Shown: piece after piece, positions 53,330 to 62,930 of the stretch
Numbering within the stretch: position 1 is the first letter of the stretch
How the letters are laid out: every line of letters begins with the position of its first letter
Position numbers and translations under genes: made by a program
The notes under the pieces: model-generated
The model's input: the letters and a program-made list of their open reading frames with translations, nothing else
Told to the model about the DNA's origin: nothing
Database searches by the model: none
Source of the DNA: Anthonomus grandis grandis
Lineage: Eukaryota > Arthropoda > Insecta > Coleoptera > Curculionidae
DNA length: 64,000 nt
Direction: 5' to 3'
Assembly: GCF_022605725.1 (NCBI RefSeq)
Contig: NC_065551.1
Coordinates: forward strand, 18,228,001-18,292,000

Positions 53330-54190
53330 CCTGCATTTTGCTCTCAGTGAAGTCCCATCTTCGACCTCTATCTGACTGATTCTTACTCTGACTATTCTGT
53401 GATCACTACCTCTAAAGAAATTATTATAAAGAGGTGTGATGTCTTTTACAATGTTTTTCGTGTTTGAAATTATTAGGTTGATTTCATTTTATTCGTTACT
53501 TTATCAGTATTGTTTATTGCCCATGTCCACTTTCTTTGCGGAGCCTTTTTAAAGAAGGTACCTCATCGCATATAATTGTTTTGTTGCTTGAATTTAACAT
53601 GTGTCTTTCCACATTCCAAACTCCCAGCGAAGTTTCACAATCCATTTACTTTTGCATCAGTTTAGTATTAAAATCTCTTATAATTAAGTTGTAATAAGAA
53701 AAAATCTGTCGCAGAACTCTGTTGATGTCGGCATAGAATTCATCGTTTAGTTTCTCAGCCTGCTTTGATGTGGAAGCAGAGTATCACATGTAATAGTATG
53801 GACTTACGCTTTGAATCTGCATAAAATTGTAAACGTGTGATTTGTGTATAATAAAGTTTATATTATTCCTCCTTCATTTACATTTTCTACAGCAACAAAA
53901 TAAAGATGTCCTATTCAAAGTAGTACTTTACCTTTCTCCTTGCTTTTATGCTCACTGATTCTCAGTATATTCCACTGAAGGAATTTTAGTTCCTCATTTA
54001 GTTCTTGGAACTTATTAGTCGTTGTTAGGGTTCAGTTATTATAGGCGGTTACTAGGAGCGCATTCGACTATTTCGGTAGACTGGTCCAGGCTACCAAAGG
54101 CTCCTTTAGGAGATTCCTGCACTCTTGTTGGGAAACCACTACCTTGGTTGGAAACGCAGGTCGCCGGAAATTGAGGGATTTGGTCTTCAT
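53330..54190 (-). pseudogene. endonuclease domain of the RTE-type element
   Basis: Minus strand: 'MKTKSLNFRRPAFPTKVVVS', then 'LTTTNKFQELNEELKFLQWN', 'GGIINFIHKSHVYNFMQI', 'YSASTSKQAEKLNDEFYADI' and 'SYYNLIIRDFNTKL', followed by weaker blocks ending near 'RRRWDFTESK'. These follow the order of the APE-type endonuclease in RTE-like proteins. The Gly before Asp-Phe-Asn is Arg. Multiple stops and frame changes. Confidence 0.7.
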
Positions 54191-54430
54191 ATTATAACGT
54201 GAATGGGGACTTTAGCCTTTACCTTAATATGCTGTCAAGTGCGGGTTGTTAAGGGGTCCTAAAAAGGAAGCGGTGTATTTTCTCAACTCTTGTTTTAATG
54301 GTTATTTCTTCGTAACTCTGACGTACGAGCCTTGTCAGTTTTCTGCTGGGTGCACTAGATGACAAAGGTCTTTCAGTACTCCAGCAGGTGAGATTGGCAG
54401 TGGGGTGGGCTTTGATCCCGTCTAGCCTTT

Positions 54431-54465
54431 ATCTTTTGCATATAATAATAATAATAATAATAATC

Positions 54466-54500
<35 letters not shown>

Positions 54501-54832
54501 TTATTTCCAATAGGTTACATATACCCAGTTACAGGAAAATCAATTAAATATATACATGATTTATTTTTGAACTGTATTAGATCCATGCAACTAAACTATA
54601 AAAGAATTGCTGTTTAATAAAAAAAAGTAGTGACTTTGAGAAAATAAATAATAAAAACTCAACACCAAATTAGGATAAGAATCAAGAATTAATTTAAATC
54701 AAAAGAGCAGAAAAAAAATTAGTAAATAAATGTATTCAAACTAAAAACTAAATAACTAAATAACTAAGAACTAAATAACTCCACCGACCATACGTAGGTG
54801 ACTCAAAATAAGTGTCAGATTGTCATGGTGAA
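54431..54832 (-). mobile_element. 3' end of a jockey-like element (other part at 61519-62930), with TTA tail
   Basis: Minus strand: coding end (about 54832-54770), 3' UTR, and a (TTA)n tail at 54443-54500. The BEL/Pao insertion separates it from the remainder of the reverse transcriptase. The last codons before and after the insertion are contiguous when the retrotransposon and one GTGAA are ignored, and a stop follows near 54769. Confidence 0.75.
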
Positions 54833-55103
54833 TGTTAAGGTTTACGTTAATTAAAACACCTGAATCGTTTTTGACAGACAGAAAAAACGTCACGTTGTTG
54901 TCAACTACTAACTAACGCCGTCAAATAAGCCCTCCACTTTCTTTGCATATGAAGTACATTTTTCTAAAATAAAGAAGTGGTTCACGATGGACTTGTTTGT
55001 TTAATTCAACTATAAAAAAATACAGTCCACAAATAACTTGCTGTTCCCAGCAGCAGAGACACTATACAAGTTGGTGATCCAGCAGCGGAGCAGCAACAAA
55101 ACA
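54833..55103 (+). repeat. 5' LTR of the BEL/Pao element
   Basis: 271 bp, TG...CA. Contains an ataaag polyadenylation-like word at about 54972. The internal 5' leader follows; a primer-binding site presumably starts within the next few bases (tttggtcgcatcgag), but the matching tRNA was not identified. Confidence 0.93.
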
Positions 55104-55839
55104 TTCTTTGGTCGCATCGAGCGGATTTCAAGATTTTCCGGCGATACAATTACAATTTGGGAGGTCAGTAGCCACAACAGGTGAAGACAAATACCAAGGC
55201 CGCCTCTACAACGTCAACAAACAATTTGCAAGACAAAGGGACAATTTACCCATAAGTATCCTTTTTAAACAAAACCAGGGATTGGAGGTAAGCCTTTATT
55301 CATCACTTGGTCAATCACGGGAAAAGAAGTGCTCCTGTAATATCGGATTGCAGTTCAAGCTGAGTGGCTTCGCCCGCATTAATGTATTGAACATATATAT
55401 ACAATAGTCAGTAATTAGTGTTAAAAGAGGCGTTAATACTTTTAATTAATCGCATTTCAATTCATATATTACGTAATCAAGTGTCGTCATAGTCATCGTC
55501 GTCGTTCATACCCACTACTGCATTCCAGAATTCACATGTATTCATAATGAAGTGTTATTTTAGAATTTAAGGTACATAGTTTCAATCAGCTACATTCATA
55601 TTTACATTATATTTATCTTATCGCATATAGGCTAAATCTTAGCATATACAATTAGAATTTGTAAAGAAGTTCTAATAGTGCAATTCTGTCATATTAGCAA
55701 ATTTGTGTCAGAGTACAAAATACATATCTTTGTAATTCATTTGGATCCTCAAGGGCTGCTGATTTTTCACACCTCTTATATTTCTTTGGGAAATTGAGCA
55801 CATTTTTAAACTAAAACAAACCTTGTCGAGTTTTTCATA
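55104..55839 (+). other. 5' leader of the BEL/Pao element
   Basis: About 736 bp between the LTR and gag. An open frame at 55108-55407 has no recognised domain and starts at the LTR border, so I do not call it a gene. Confidence 0.5.
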
Positions 55840-56835
55840 ATGGCACCAAGAAAAGGAGCAAAGGGTGGAAACGAGTTAGATGAAGATAAAACACTACCCC
55901 GAATTCAAAATCTAGTAAGAAAGAAGGGTATGATTAATTCAAAATTATCACGTTTATTAAACTATTTTAATTCTTCAAAGGAAAGTGCTAATCCATCAAC
56001 AATTCTTGAAATTGAATTGAGGTTGAAAGAAATAGAAACAAAATTGCTCACAGAGTTTTCAGAGATTCATTTTGAACTCGAAGGTTTAGATCCTGATAAT
56101 TTCACTGAACAGGACCTAAATGATTTTGAAACTTTATATTTTAAAACAATTGCTGATATTAAACAATTTCTTTCAATTAAAACAACTTCAAGTGATCAGC
56201 AAGTTATACACGATGAATCCATTCATTCTTTACCACCCTATATTACATCCTTACAACGTCAGGTCTCTGTTAAAAGGCAAAACACAAAATTGCCTGTCAT
56301 TGAATTGCCTAAGTTTTCTGGCCAATATGATAAGTGGCTAGAATTCAGGGATTTATACACTTCTCTAGTTCACAAAAATAATTGCCTTGAGCCAATCGAG
56401 AAATTTCAATATTTAAAGGCTACACTAGAGGGTGCGGCAGCACAATCAATTCAGGCTATTATCATCACAAATGAAAACTATGATTTAGCATGGGACATTC
56501 TTTGTCAAGGATTTGAAAGCAAAAGATTAATAGTGCATAATCACATTAAATCCTTATTCAATATTTATGATATAAGACCGGATTCTGCCAATTCATTTCG
56601 CAATGTACTAGACATTATTTCGAAAAATATGCGCTCTCTTAACAATTTAGGTGTTATAACGAACTCTTGGGATCCATTAATCATATATTTAGTAACCAGT
56701 AAGCTAGATGTTGAGTCAATCCGGGAATGGGAACAATCAGGCTTCGCTGAAGAACTGCCCTCTTTGGCAGAATTATATGATTTCCTGTCATCTCGTGCAG
56801 ATTTCTTAGATAAGGTAGCAATGCATAAGGGTTAA
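55840..56835 (+). CDS. gag: BEL/Pao Gag-like protein
   Basis: 331 codons beginning 'MAPRKGAKGGNELDED'. An amphipathic N-terminal region is followed by the family's conserved capsid-like segment: 'LPVIELPKFSGQYDKWLEFR', 'FQYLKATLEGAAAQSIQ', 'AWDILCQGFESKRL'. It ends in TAA at 56833-56835, after which the same frame continues with Cys-His boxes and the protease. Gag forms the particle around the RNA. In many BEL/Pao elements gag and pol form one frame, so this stop is probably a lesion, though readthrough cannot be excluded. Confidence 0.85.
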   Translation: MAPRKGAKGGNELDEDKTLPRIQNLVRKKGMINSKLSRLLNYFNSSKESANPSTILEIELRLKEIETKLLTEFSEIHFELEGLDPDNFTEQDLNDFETLYFKTIADIKQFLSIKTTSSDQQVIHDESIHSLPPYITSLQRQVSVKRQNTKLPVIELPKFSGQYDKWLEFRDLYTSLVHKNNCLEPIEKFQYLKATLEGAAAQSIQAIIITNENYDLAWDILCQGFESKRLIVHNHIKSLFNIYDIRPDSANSFRNVLDIISKNMRSLNNLGVITNSWDPLIIYLVTSKLDVESIREWEQSGFAEELPSLAELYDFLSSRADFLDKVAMHKG

Positions 56836-57303
56836 CCACGCAAAACCTTCATTGTCAATCAACCGTCAACTCATCAGTGTTCTAACTTATGTTGTTTTTA
56901 TTGTAAACAACAGCATGCAATCTATCATTGTCCTAAATTTACTGCTCTTTCAGTAGATCAGAGATGGTCTACAATTAAATCACAAAAATTATGTGTTAAT
57001 TGTTTGCGCAGTGGCCACAAACTAGATAAATGTCGGTATGGTCATTGTAGACATTGTAAACAACGGCATAATTCATTACTTCATAAACAGCAATCTTTAA
57101 TTCCAGTTGAAGATGGCCACCTTGTTTCAAGTGAAGAAACTACTCAAGGTCAAGTTGCCTTATATAATTCAACTAAGAGTCAAATCTTACTAGCCACAGC
57201 AGTGGTGCAAGTTTTCGATATTCATGGTAAAGGGCATTCATGCAAAGCCCTCCTAGACAATGCTTCAATGTCTAATTTTGTATCCCAAGATTTTTTTGAA
57301 TAA
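56836..57303 (+). pseudogene. BEL/Pao zinc-knuckle and protease segment
   Basis: In frame with gag beyond its stop. 'CCFYCKQQHAIYHCP' and 'LCVNCLRSGHKLDKC', then 'GHCRHCKQRHNSLLH', are the Cys-His knuckles. 'LLATAVVQVFDIHGKGHSCK' and 'ALLDNASMSNFVSQDF' match the retropepsin entry of the family, where the usual Asp-Ser-Gly reads Asp-Asn-Ala. The frame stops at 57301-57303, just after a run of seven T at 57291-57297 where a slip moves reading into the reverse-transcriptase frame. Confidence 0.75.
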
Positions 57304-59455
57304 ATTAGGCATAACACAATACAAAATTAATTCCTCAATCCTAGGAATTGGGCATTCAGTGTCTAATATTAACAAATCATGTCGAGTCAAATTCAAGTCT
57401 TGTTATAACAACTTCAATGTTTCATTAGATTGTTTAGTTATTCCAGAAATCACAGGTGATTTACCTAACACATATTTCAATCCAGAATGTCTAGATATTC
57501 CAACTAACTATCATTTAGCTGATCCAGCATTCTTTGAGCCCAATCACGTTGACTTACTTATTGGAGCTCAAGTATTTTGGGATATTATTTCTGCGGAACG
57601 CATTACTTTAGGCCCCAATAAGCCTATTCTGCAGAATAGCAAATTGGGTTGGTTGGTGTCAGGTCCCATAGGCATTCCTAACTCATCAAAGAATACCCTT
57701 TGTCATTTCTCAAAAACCTTAGATATTCAAAATCAGTTGCAAAAGTTTTGGGAAATTGAAGAGGCTTCAACCTCATCGCCAATCCTTTCAGAAGAAGAAC
57801 TCTTAGCAGAGAAACATTTCATCGAAAATGTTGAGAGAGATTCAGATGGCAGATTCATTGTAGGGATTCCGCTAAAGAAGTCTTTAGAAGTCTTGGGTGA
57901 TACAAAGGTTCAAGCAACACAACAATTTTTATCCTTAGAGAGAAAATTACATAAAAATCCGAAGTTGAAGCAAATGTATCAGGAATTTATGTCCGAGTAT
58001 CAAAGTTTAAATCATATGTCACCATTTATACCTTCTAATGATCAAATTTGTTATTTTTCTCCCCATCACGGTGTGCTACGTGAGAAAAGTCAAACTACCA
58101 AGCTCAGAGTCAATAGTTCGTTTCCAAGCACTACTGGTTTGTCATACAATTCAATTCAAATGGTTGGGCCAGTAGTTCAGGACGATTTAGTTTCTATAAT
58201 CTTAAGATCTCGACAGCATCAAATCGTTTTTTCAGCAGATGTTTGCAAGATGTATAGGCAAATACAGGTAAAGCAAGAGTTTCGCCCTATACAATTAATT
58301 TTATGGCGAAGTGATCCAAAGGATGATCTAAAGGTTTTCGCTTTAAACACTGTTACATATGGTACGGCTAGTGCCCCTTTCTTAGCCACACGGTGTCTTA
58401 AGCAGTTAGGATTAGATCACATCTCATCATACCCTCAGGCATCAAAAATCATAAGTAAGAATTTCTACGTTGATGATTTGCTCGCAGGAGCAGACTCAGT
58501 GGAAGATGTAACTCGGTTATGCCTCGAAATTTCCTCAATTTTAAAGTCAGCATGTTTTGACTTACGAAAATGGAAGTCCAACAGCAAAGATCTTTTATCA
58601 AACCTTGCACATGGAAGTTGTACTCCTGATCATTTCTTCGGGTCTTCAGAAACAAACAAAATCTTGGGCATGTTTTGGTCTTGTGAAACAGATAACCTTT
58701 CATTTCATATCGATATCCCCTCAAAAGTTGGGCAATTCTCAAAACGACTTATTTTGTCCGAAGTGGCAAAGATTTTTGATCCCCTTGGTCTCTTAAGTCC
58801 AGTTGTCATTAAAGCGAAAATACTTCTGCAGATTTTATGGACACTAAAACTTTCATGGGACGAACCAGTTCCAGTTGACATAGCCAAGAAGTGGTTACAT
58901 TTCAGATCGCAACTGTTTAATTTAAATAAATTACAAATTTCAAGATGTATTTCAGTAAAAAATCCAGTCACTGTTCAACTCCATGGATTTTCGGATGCAT
59001 CAAATAGTGCATATGGAGCATGTATCTATGTTCGAACTGTGGACGAATATAATAAAGTTCATGTCGAACTTCTTACATCCAAAACTAGGGTAGCGCCACT
59101 CAAATCTTTAAGCATTCCAAGATTGGAATTATGTGGCACTTTACTTTTGGCACAACTCTATATTAAGGTCAAATCTTCTTTAACTTTACAATTCAGTGAA
59201 GTCTATTTTTGGTGTGACTCAACTGTAGCCCTTGCGTGGTTAAGATGTTCACCCAACACTCTACAGGTTTTTGTGGGGGATCGCGTTTTACTATACAACA
59301 AATTACTCCAATTGACTCATGGAGATATGTCTCTACGGATCAGAACCCTGCAGACATTCTATCAAGAGGAATGCTACCCAACGATATTATTAATTCAGAT
59401 ATGTGGTTTCATGATCCATTGTGGCTTCGTGAGCCATCTATCAATTGGCCCTTAG
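57290..59455 (+). CDS. pol: BEL/Pao reverse transcriptase and RNase H
   Basis: About 720 codons free of stops. After the protease end ('DLLIGAQVFWDII', 'KLGWLVSGPIG') come the reverse-transcriptase blocks: 'GVLREKSQTTKLRVNSSFPS', 'FSADVCKMYRQIQV' (first Asp), 'YGTASAPFLATRC' and 'NFYVDDLLAGADS' (YVDD). RNase H follows with 'HGFSDASNSAYGACIYVRT', 'SRVAPLK'-type 'TRVAPLKSLSIPRLELCGT' and 'FWCDSTVALAWLRC'. Near 59265-59275 the correct frame shifts to the next reading frame, and the last 55 or so codons here are out of frame. Copies element RNA into DNA in the particle. Confidence 0.9.
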   Translation: MFLNKLGITQYKINSSILGIGHSVSNINKSCRVKFKSCYNNFNVSLDCLVIPEITGDLPNTYFNPECLDIPTNYHLADPAFFEPNHVDLLIGAQVFWDIISAERITLGPNKPILQNSKLGWLVSGPIGIPNSSKNTLCHFSKTLDIQNQLQKFWEIEEASTSSPILSEEELLAEKHFIENVERDSDGRFIVGIPLKKSLEVLGDTKVQATQQFLSLERKLHKNPKLKQMYQEFMSEYQSLNHMSPFIPSNDQICYFSPHHGVLREKSQTTKLRVNSSFPSTTGLSYNSIQMVGPVVQDDLVSIILRSRQHQIVFSADVCKMYRQIQVKQEFRPIQLILWRSDPKDDLKVFALNTVTYGTASAPFLATRCLKQLGLDHISSYPQASKIISKNFYVDDLLAGADSVEDVTRLCLEISSILKSACFDLRKWKSNSKDLLSNLAHGSCTPDHFFGSSETNKILGMFWSCETDNLSFHIDIPSKVGQFSKRLILSEVAKIFDPLGLLSPVVIKAKILLQILWTLKLSWDEPVPVDIAKKWLHFRSQLFNLNKLQISRCISVKNPVTVQLHGFSDASNSAYGACIYVRTVDEYNKVHVELLTSKTRVAPLKSLSIPRLELCGTLLLAQLYIKVKSSLTLQFSEVYFWCDSTVALAWLRCSPNTLQVFVGDRVLLYNKLLQLTHGDMSLRIRTLQTFYQEECYPTILLIQICGFMIHCGFVSHLSIGP

Positions 59456-61035
59456 ATATTCACATGCACAAACCAATAGCTGTTTCAGAATTGCCAGATC
59501 TTCGCAAAACAACCCAAACATTTGTGGAAATCGAAAATCAAAATTTATTTCCTTTCCACAAATTTTCAACTTTCACTCGTATTACTCGAATTATGGCATT
59601 TTGCCTTAGGTTCATTTTTAATTGCCGAATTAAAAAATTCGATAGGCATTTTAGCCATTTGACAATATCTGAACTTCGCAATGCTAAAGACATGTTAGTC
59701 AAGCTATCACAGCGTGAGTCATTTTTTGATGACTATCAACAACAACTGTTAAAATTTGGGGTAGTGTCAAATAAAAGTAGGCTACTCAGTCTCACTCCTT
59801 TTATTAAAGAAGGAATTATCCGAGTTGGTGGAAGTCTAAAGAACTCATCGTACTCATTTCATAAGAAACATCCAGCAGTGTTATGTCCCAAGCATCACCT
59901 AACCAAGTTGATTCTTCAGCATGAACACAAAGTGCTTATACATTGCGGCTCTCAATTATTGCTTGCACACATCAGAGATAATTACTGGCCTATATCTGGT
60001 AAGAATTTAGCAAAGCGAATTATCAAAGAGTGCCTCATTTGTTTTCGTTTCAATCCCACTTCACCTAACCCTATCATGGGTAATCTTCCAAGTTCCCGAG
60101 TCAGTCCTCGAATTCCGTTCTCTGATGTTGGCATTGACTATGCTGAACCTTTTCAAATAAAGGATCGAAAGAGACGTGGTTGCAAGATCAGCAAATGTTA
60201 TTTAGCACTCTTCATTTGTTTAACAACAAAAGCGATCTATTTGGAGCTGGTTACTGAGTTAAGCACGTGGGCCTTTCTTGAAGCTTTTCAGAGATTTATT
60301 GCAAGACGTGGTAAACCATTGAATGTTTATTCTGACAATGGTACTAATTTTGTAGGTGCATGCAATTATTTGAAGGAACTAGGTACCTTCCTAAAAAGCA
60401 ATTCACCCACACTTAAGGAAAATCTAGAATCATCTTTTGAAGTTTCATAGCATTTTATTGCAGCATATTCTCCTCATCATGGTGGTTTGTGGGAAGCCAG
60501 TGTTAAAGTGGCAAAACATCACTTAAAAAGGATTTTATTTAACACAATATTGACTTTCGAAGGTCTTTACACAGTAATTACCCAGATAGAAGCTATTCTA
60601 AATTCACGACCTTTAACGCCACTCTCGACAGATCCAAATGATTTGCAAGTGCTCACCCCAGCACATTTTTTAATTGGGCGATCTTTTCAATCTGTTATTC
60701 ACCCTGATTTACAGAATACTGCTATCAATAGATTATCTAATTTTGAGCAATTAGAACTTCTAAGACAAGAATTCTGGTCGCGCTGGACCAAAGAGTATAT
60801 TTGTAATTTGCAAACTAGACTTAAATGGAAGAAGAACCAACCGAACATTCAATTAGGGACTATGGTTCTTATCAAAGACAATCACTTGCCACCGTTTAAG
60901 TGGAAATTAGGTCGCGTTAATACCCTCTATCCAGGGAATGATGGTGTTGTGCGCATTGTATCCGTGAAAACTATATCGGGTAACATTAGATGCACTGTTA
61001 CCAAACTGTGTCCGCTTCCAATTAGTGACAATTGA
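59270..61035 (+). pseudogene. BEL/Pao RNase H end and integrase, one stop
   Basis: Continues from the shifted frame: 'YVSTDQNPADILSRGMLP', a long connection, then the integrase zinc finger ('HKVLIHCGSQLLLAHIRDNY', 'IKECLICFRF'), and the DDE core: 'FSDVGIDYAEPF' (first Asp), 'YSDNGTNFVGACNYLKE' (second Asp) and, after a TAG at 60448-60450 where the family has Trp, 'YSPHHGGLWEASVKVAKH' with Glu. The C-terminal 'TPAHFLIGRSF' and 'KWKLGRVNTLYPGNDGVVRI' are typical. Ends at 61033-61035. Inserts the DNA copy into the genome; the stop probably abolishes it. Confidence 0.88.
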
Positions 61036-61247
61036 CATTTAGCAAAGTTGACATTGTTTAGAATAGTTCTAATTTAGTAAGTCTGTTATTAATAATTATT
61101 AAGTTCATTTTCATTTTTACTTTATTTATTTCAACTAACCTGCGTATTTCATTTTTTACTTTGGTTAAGTCATGTTTTTTATGTTTAGTGATTTGTATTT
61201 CTCTAGTTTTCATTGAAAGTATTTTCATTCTTTCAAGGTGAGGGGCA

Positions 61248-61518
61248 TGTTAAGGTTTACGTTAATTAAAATACCTGAATCGTTTTTGACAGACAGAAAA
61301 AACGTCACGTTGTTGTCAACTACTAACTAACGCCGTCAAATAAGCCCTCCACTTTTTTTGCATATGAAGTACATTTTTCTAAAATAAAGAAGTGGTTCAC
61401 GATGGACTTGTTTGTTTAATTCAACTATAAAAAAATACAGTCCACAAATAACTTGCTGTTCCCAGCAGCAGAGACACTATACAAGTTGGTGATCCAGCAG
61501 CGGAGCAGCAACAAAACA
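61248..61518 (+). repeat. 3' LTR of the BEL/Pao element
   Basis: Same length as the 5' LTR, with two C/T differences (about 61271 and 61357). The purine-rich aaggtgaggggca just before it (61235-61247) is the likely polypurine tract. Confidence 0.93.
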
Positions 61519-62930
61519 GTGAATGTCACAAGAATCAGCAATAGTGTTAAAGTTTTGACACATAAAGTGAATAGGACTCTGGTACAGAATGTTGGACCTA
61601 GCTGTGTCCAAGTTAAATGCTGGACACTGTCTAGATCCTGGGCGTGGTATATGAAAGCAAATCCTTTGCAAAAGGGATGGGCAGTCAATTTTATGGTTAA
61701 GTAAATTAAACAAGAATTTCACCGAATGCATTTCTCTCCTCTTCGCGAGTGACCGTTCAGTATATTTAGAGAGCAGCAGGTTATAGTCAAAACCCCTTGG
61801 AGGATAGACTCCATCATCCTTAAATGCCAAACATTGGACTGATTCTAATAGGTGAGTGTATTGGTTGTAAATGGGAGACCAAATGAGGGAGCTATAGTCC
61901 AGCCTGGATCTAAAAAATGCATAGTAGAGAGTTTTGGCAGTGGCAGTGTTCAAAAAAAGTTTGCAATTTCTAATAATATAGCCCAGCATGCGAGTAGCCC
62001 TTGAAACAGTATCTTCGATGTGAGGGATAAAAGAAAATTTTTGATCAAAGATCCTTAAAACAGGTAGACCTTGCCAGAGACTCTCCATTAACTGAGTAAT
62101 TAAAGATAACTGGACTTTTGATTCGAAAGTAGTTGGCCACATTACACTTGGAAACATTAAGGTTAAGCCTGTTCAAAGTGCACCAATGGTGTACAGTATT
62201 AATGTTCTCTTGCAGTTGACCATAATCTGCTATAGAGTCAATCCTATGGAAAAGCTTTAGGTCATCAGCATATGCTAACCGAGAGCAATTAAGGGTGGAG
62301 ATCAAGTCATTAGCGAAAACGTTAAAGAGAAGGGGACCCAAGTTAGAGCCCTGAGGAACTCCAGAGGTGGGGGAAAAACAAGCACATCTAAAGCTTTCGA
62401 CCACTACAAACTGAGCGGTCAACTAAATAGGAGTTAAGGAGCTTTATCAAGCGATCGGAGAATCCAAACTGGCGTTCAAGCTTATTTAATAGGATGAAGT
62501 GGTCAATCTGGTCAAAAGCCTTTTGAAAGTTTGTGTAGATAACATCGATTTGATCTCTATCATTAAGTGCTTCACACACAAACTGAGAGAAGAATGCTAG
62601 GTTTGTAGTACATGATCGACCAGAAAGAAAGCCATGTTGATCGTTGGCCAGCATGGACTTGGAACATTGGGAAAAATTAATTTATAAAGAGCCAACTCGA
62701 ATAACTTTGAGAAATTGCACAGACTGGATATAGGGCGGTAATTCTCTATTGTTCCAGCATCGCCCTTTTTAAAGATAGGCAAACTTTGGCTTGCTTCCAG
62801 ATATTGGGAAAAATACCAGTGTTAAGGATCAGATTAAAAATGTGAAGCAGAGGGTTTGTAAGTGCAACAGAGCAGCTAAAAAACTAGGCATTAGATCTGG
62901 GCCAGAGGTCATTTTGCTTTTGAAATATAA
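61519..62930 (-). pseudogene. jockey-like reverse transcriptase interrupted by the BEL/Pao element
   Basis: Minus strand, right to left: 'MTSGPDLMP' near 62925, 'MPIFKKGDAGTIENYRPISS', 'DQHGFLSGRSCTTNLAFFSQ', 'VIYTNFQKAFDQIDHFIL' (where Asp is replaced by Asn), 'SGVPQGSNLGPLLFNVFAND', 'CSRLAYADDLKLFHRIDS' (catalytic pair) and 'IHFMCQNFNTIADSCDI' at the breakpoint. Several frameshifts (about 62640, 62410, 62130). 5'-truncated near 62930 with no endonuclease. The 3' remainder lies at 54431-54832. Confidence 0.82.

Larger units (their letters stand above)
51100..54430 (-). mobile_element. RTE-type non-LTR retrotransposon, decayed and split by a small DNA element
   Basis: Minus strand, right to left. 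5' region about 54430-54190, endonuclease about 54190-53330, linker 53300-52800, interruption by a TIR element at 52051-52792, fingers 52050-51880, palm start 51880-51530, later fragments to about 51100. Many stops and deletions. It abuts the TTA tail of another non-LTR element at 54431-54500. Confidence 0.72.
54833..61518 (+). mobile_element. BEL/Pao LTR retrotransposon, 6686 bp, with GTGAA target duplication
   Basis: Two 271-bp LTRs (54833-55103, 61248-61518) begin TGTTAAGG and end AAAACA. GTGAA precedes the left LTR (54828-54832) and follows the right LTR (61519-61523), a 5-bp duplication as expected for this class. I see two base differences between the LTRs. Order is gag, zinc knuckles, protease, reverse transcriptase, RNase H, integrase, as in BEL/Pao. 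Coding lesions are a stop after gag, frameshifts at about 57290 and 59270, and a stop at 60448. There is no envelope-like gene. Confidence 0.95.

Noticed and set aside
55108..55407. Open frame in the BEL/Pao leader
   Set aside because: No domain, starts at the LTR border, and leaders of such elements are normally non-coding.
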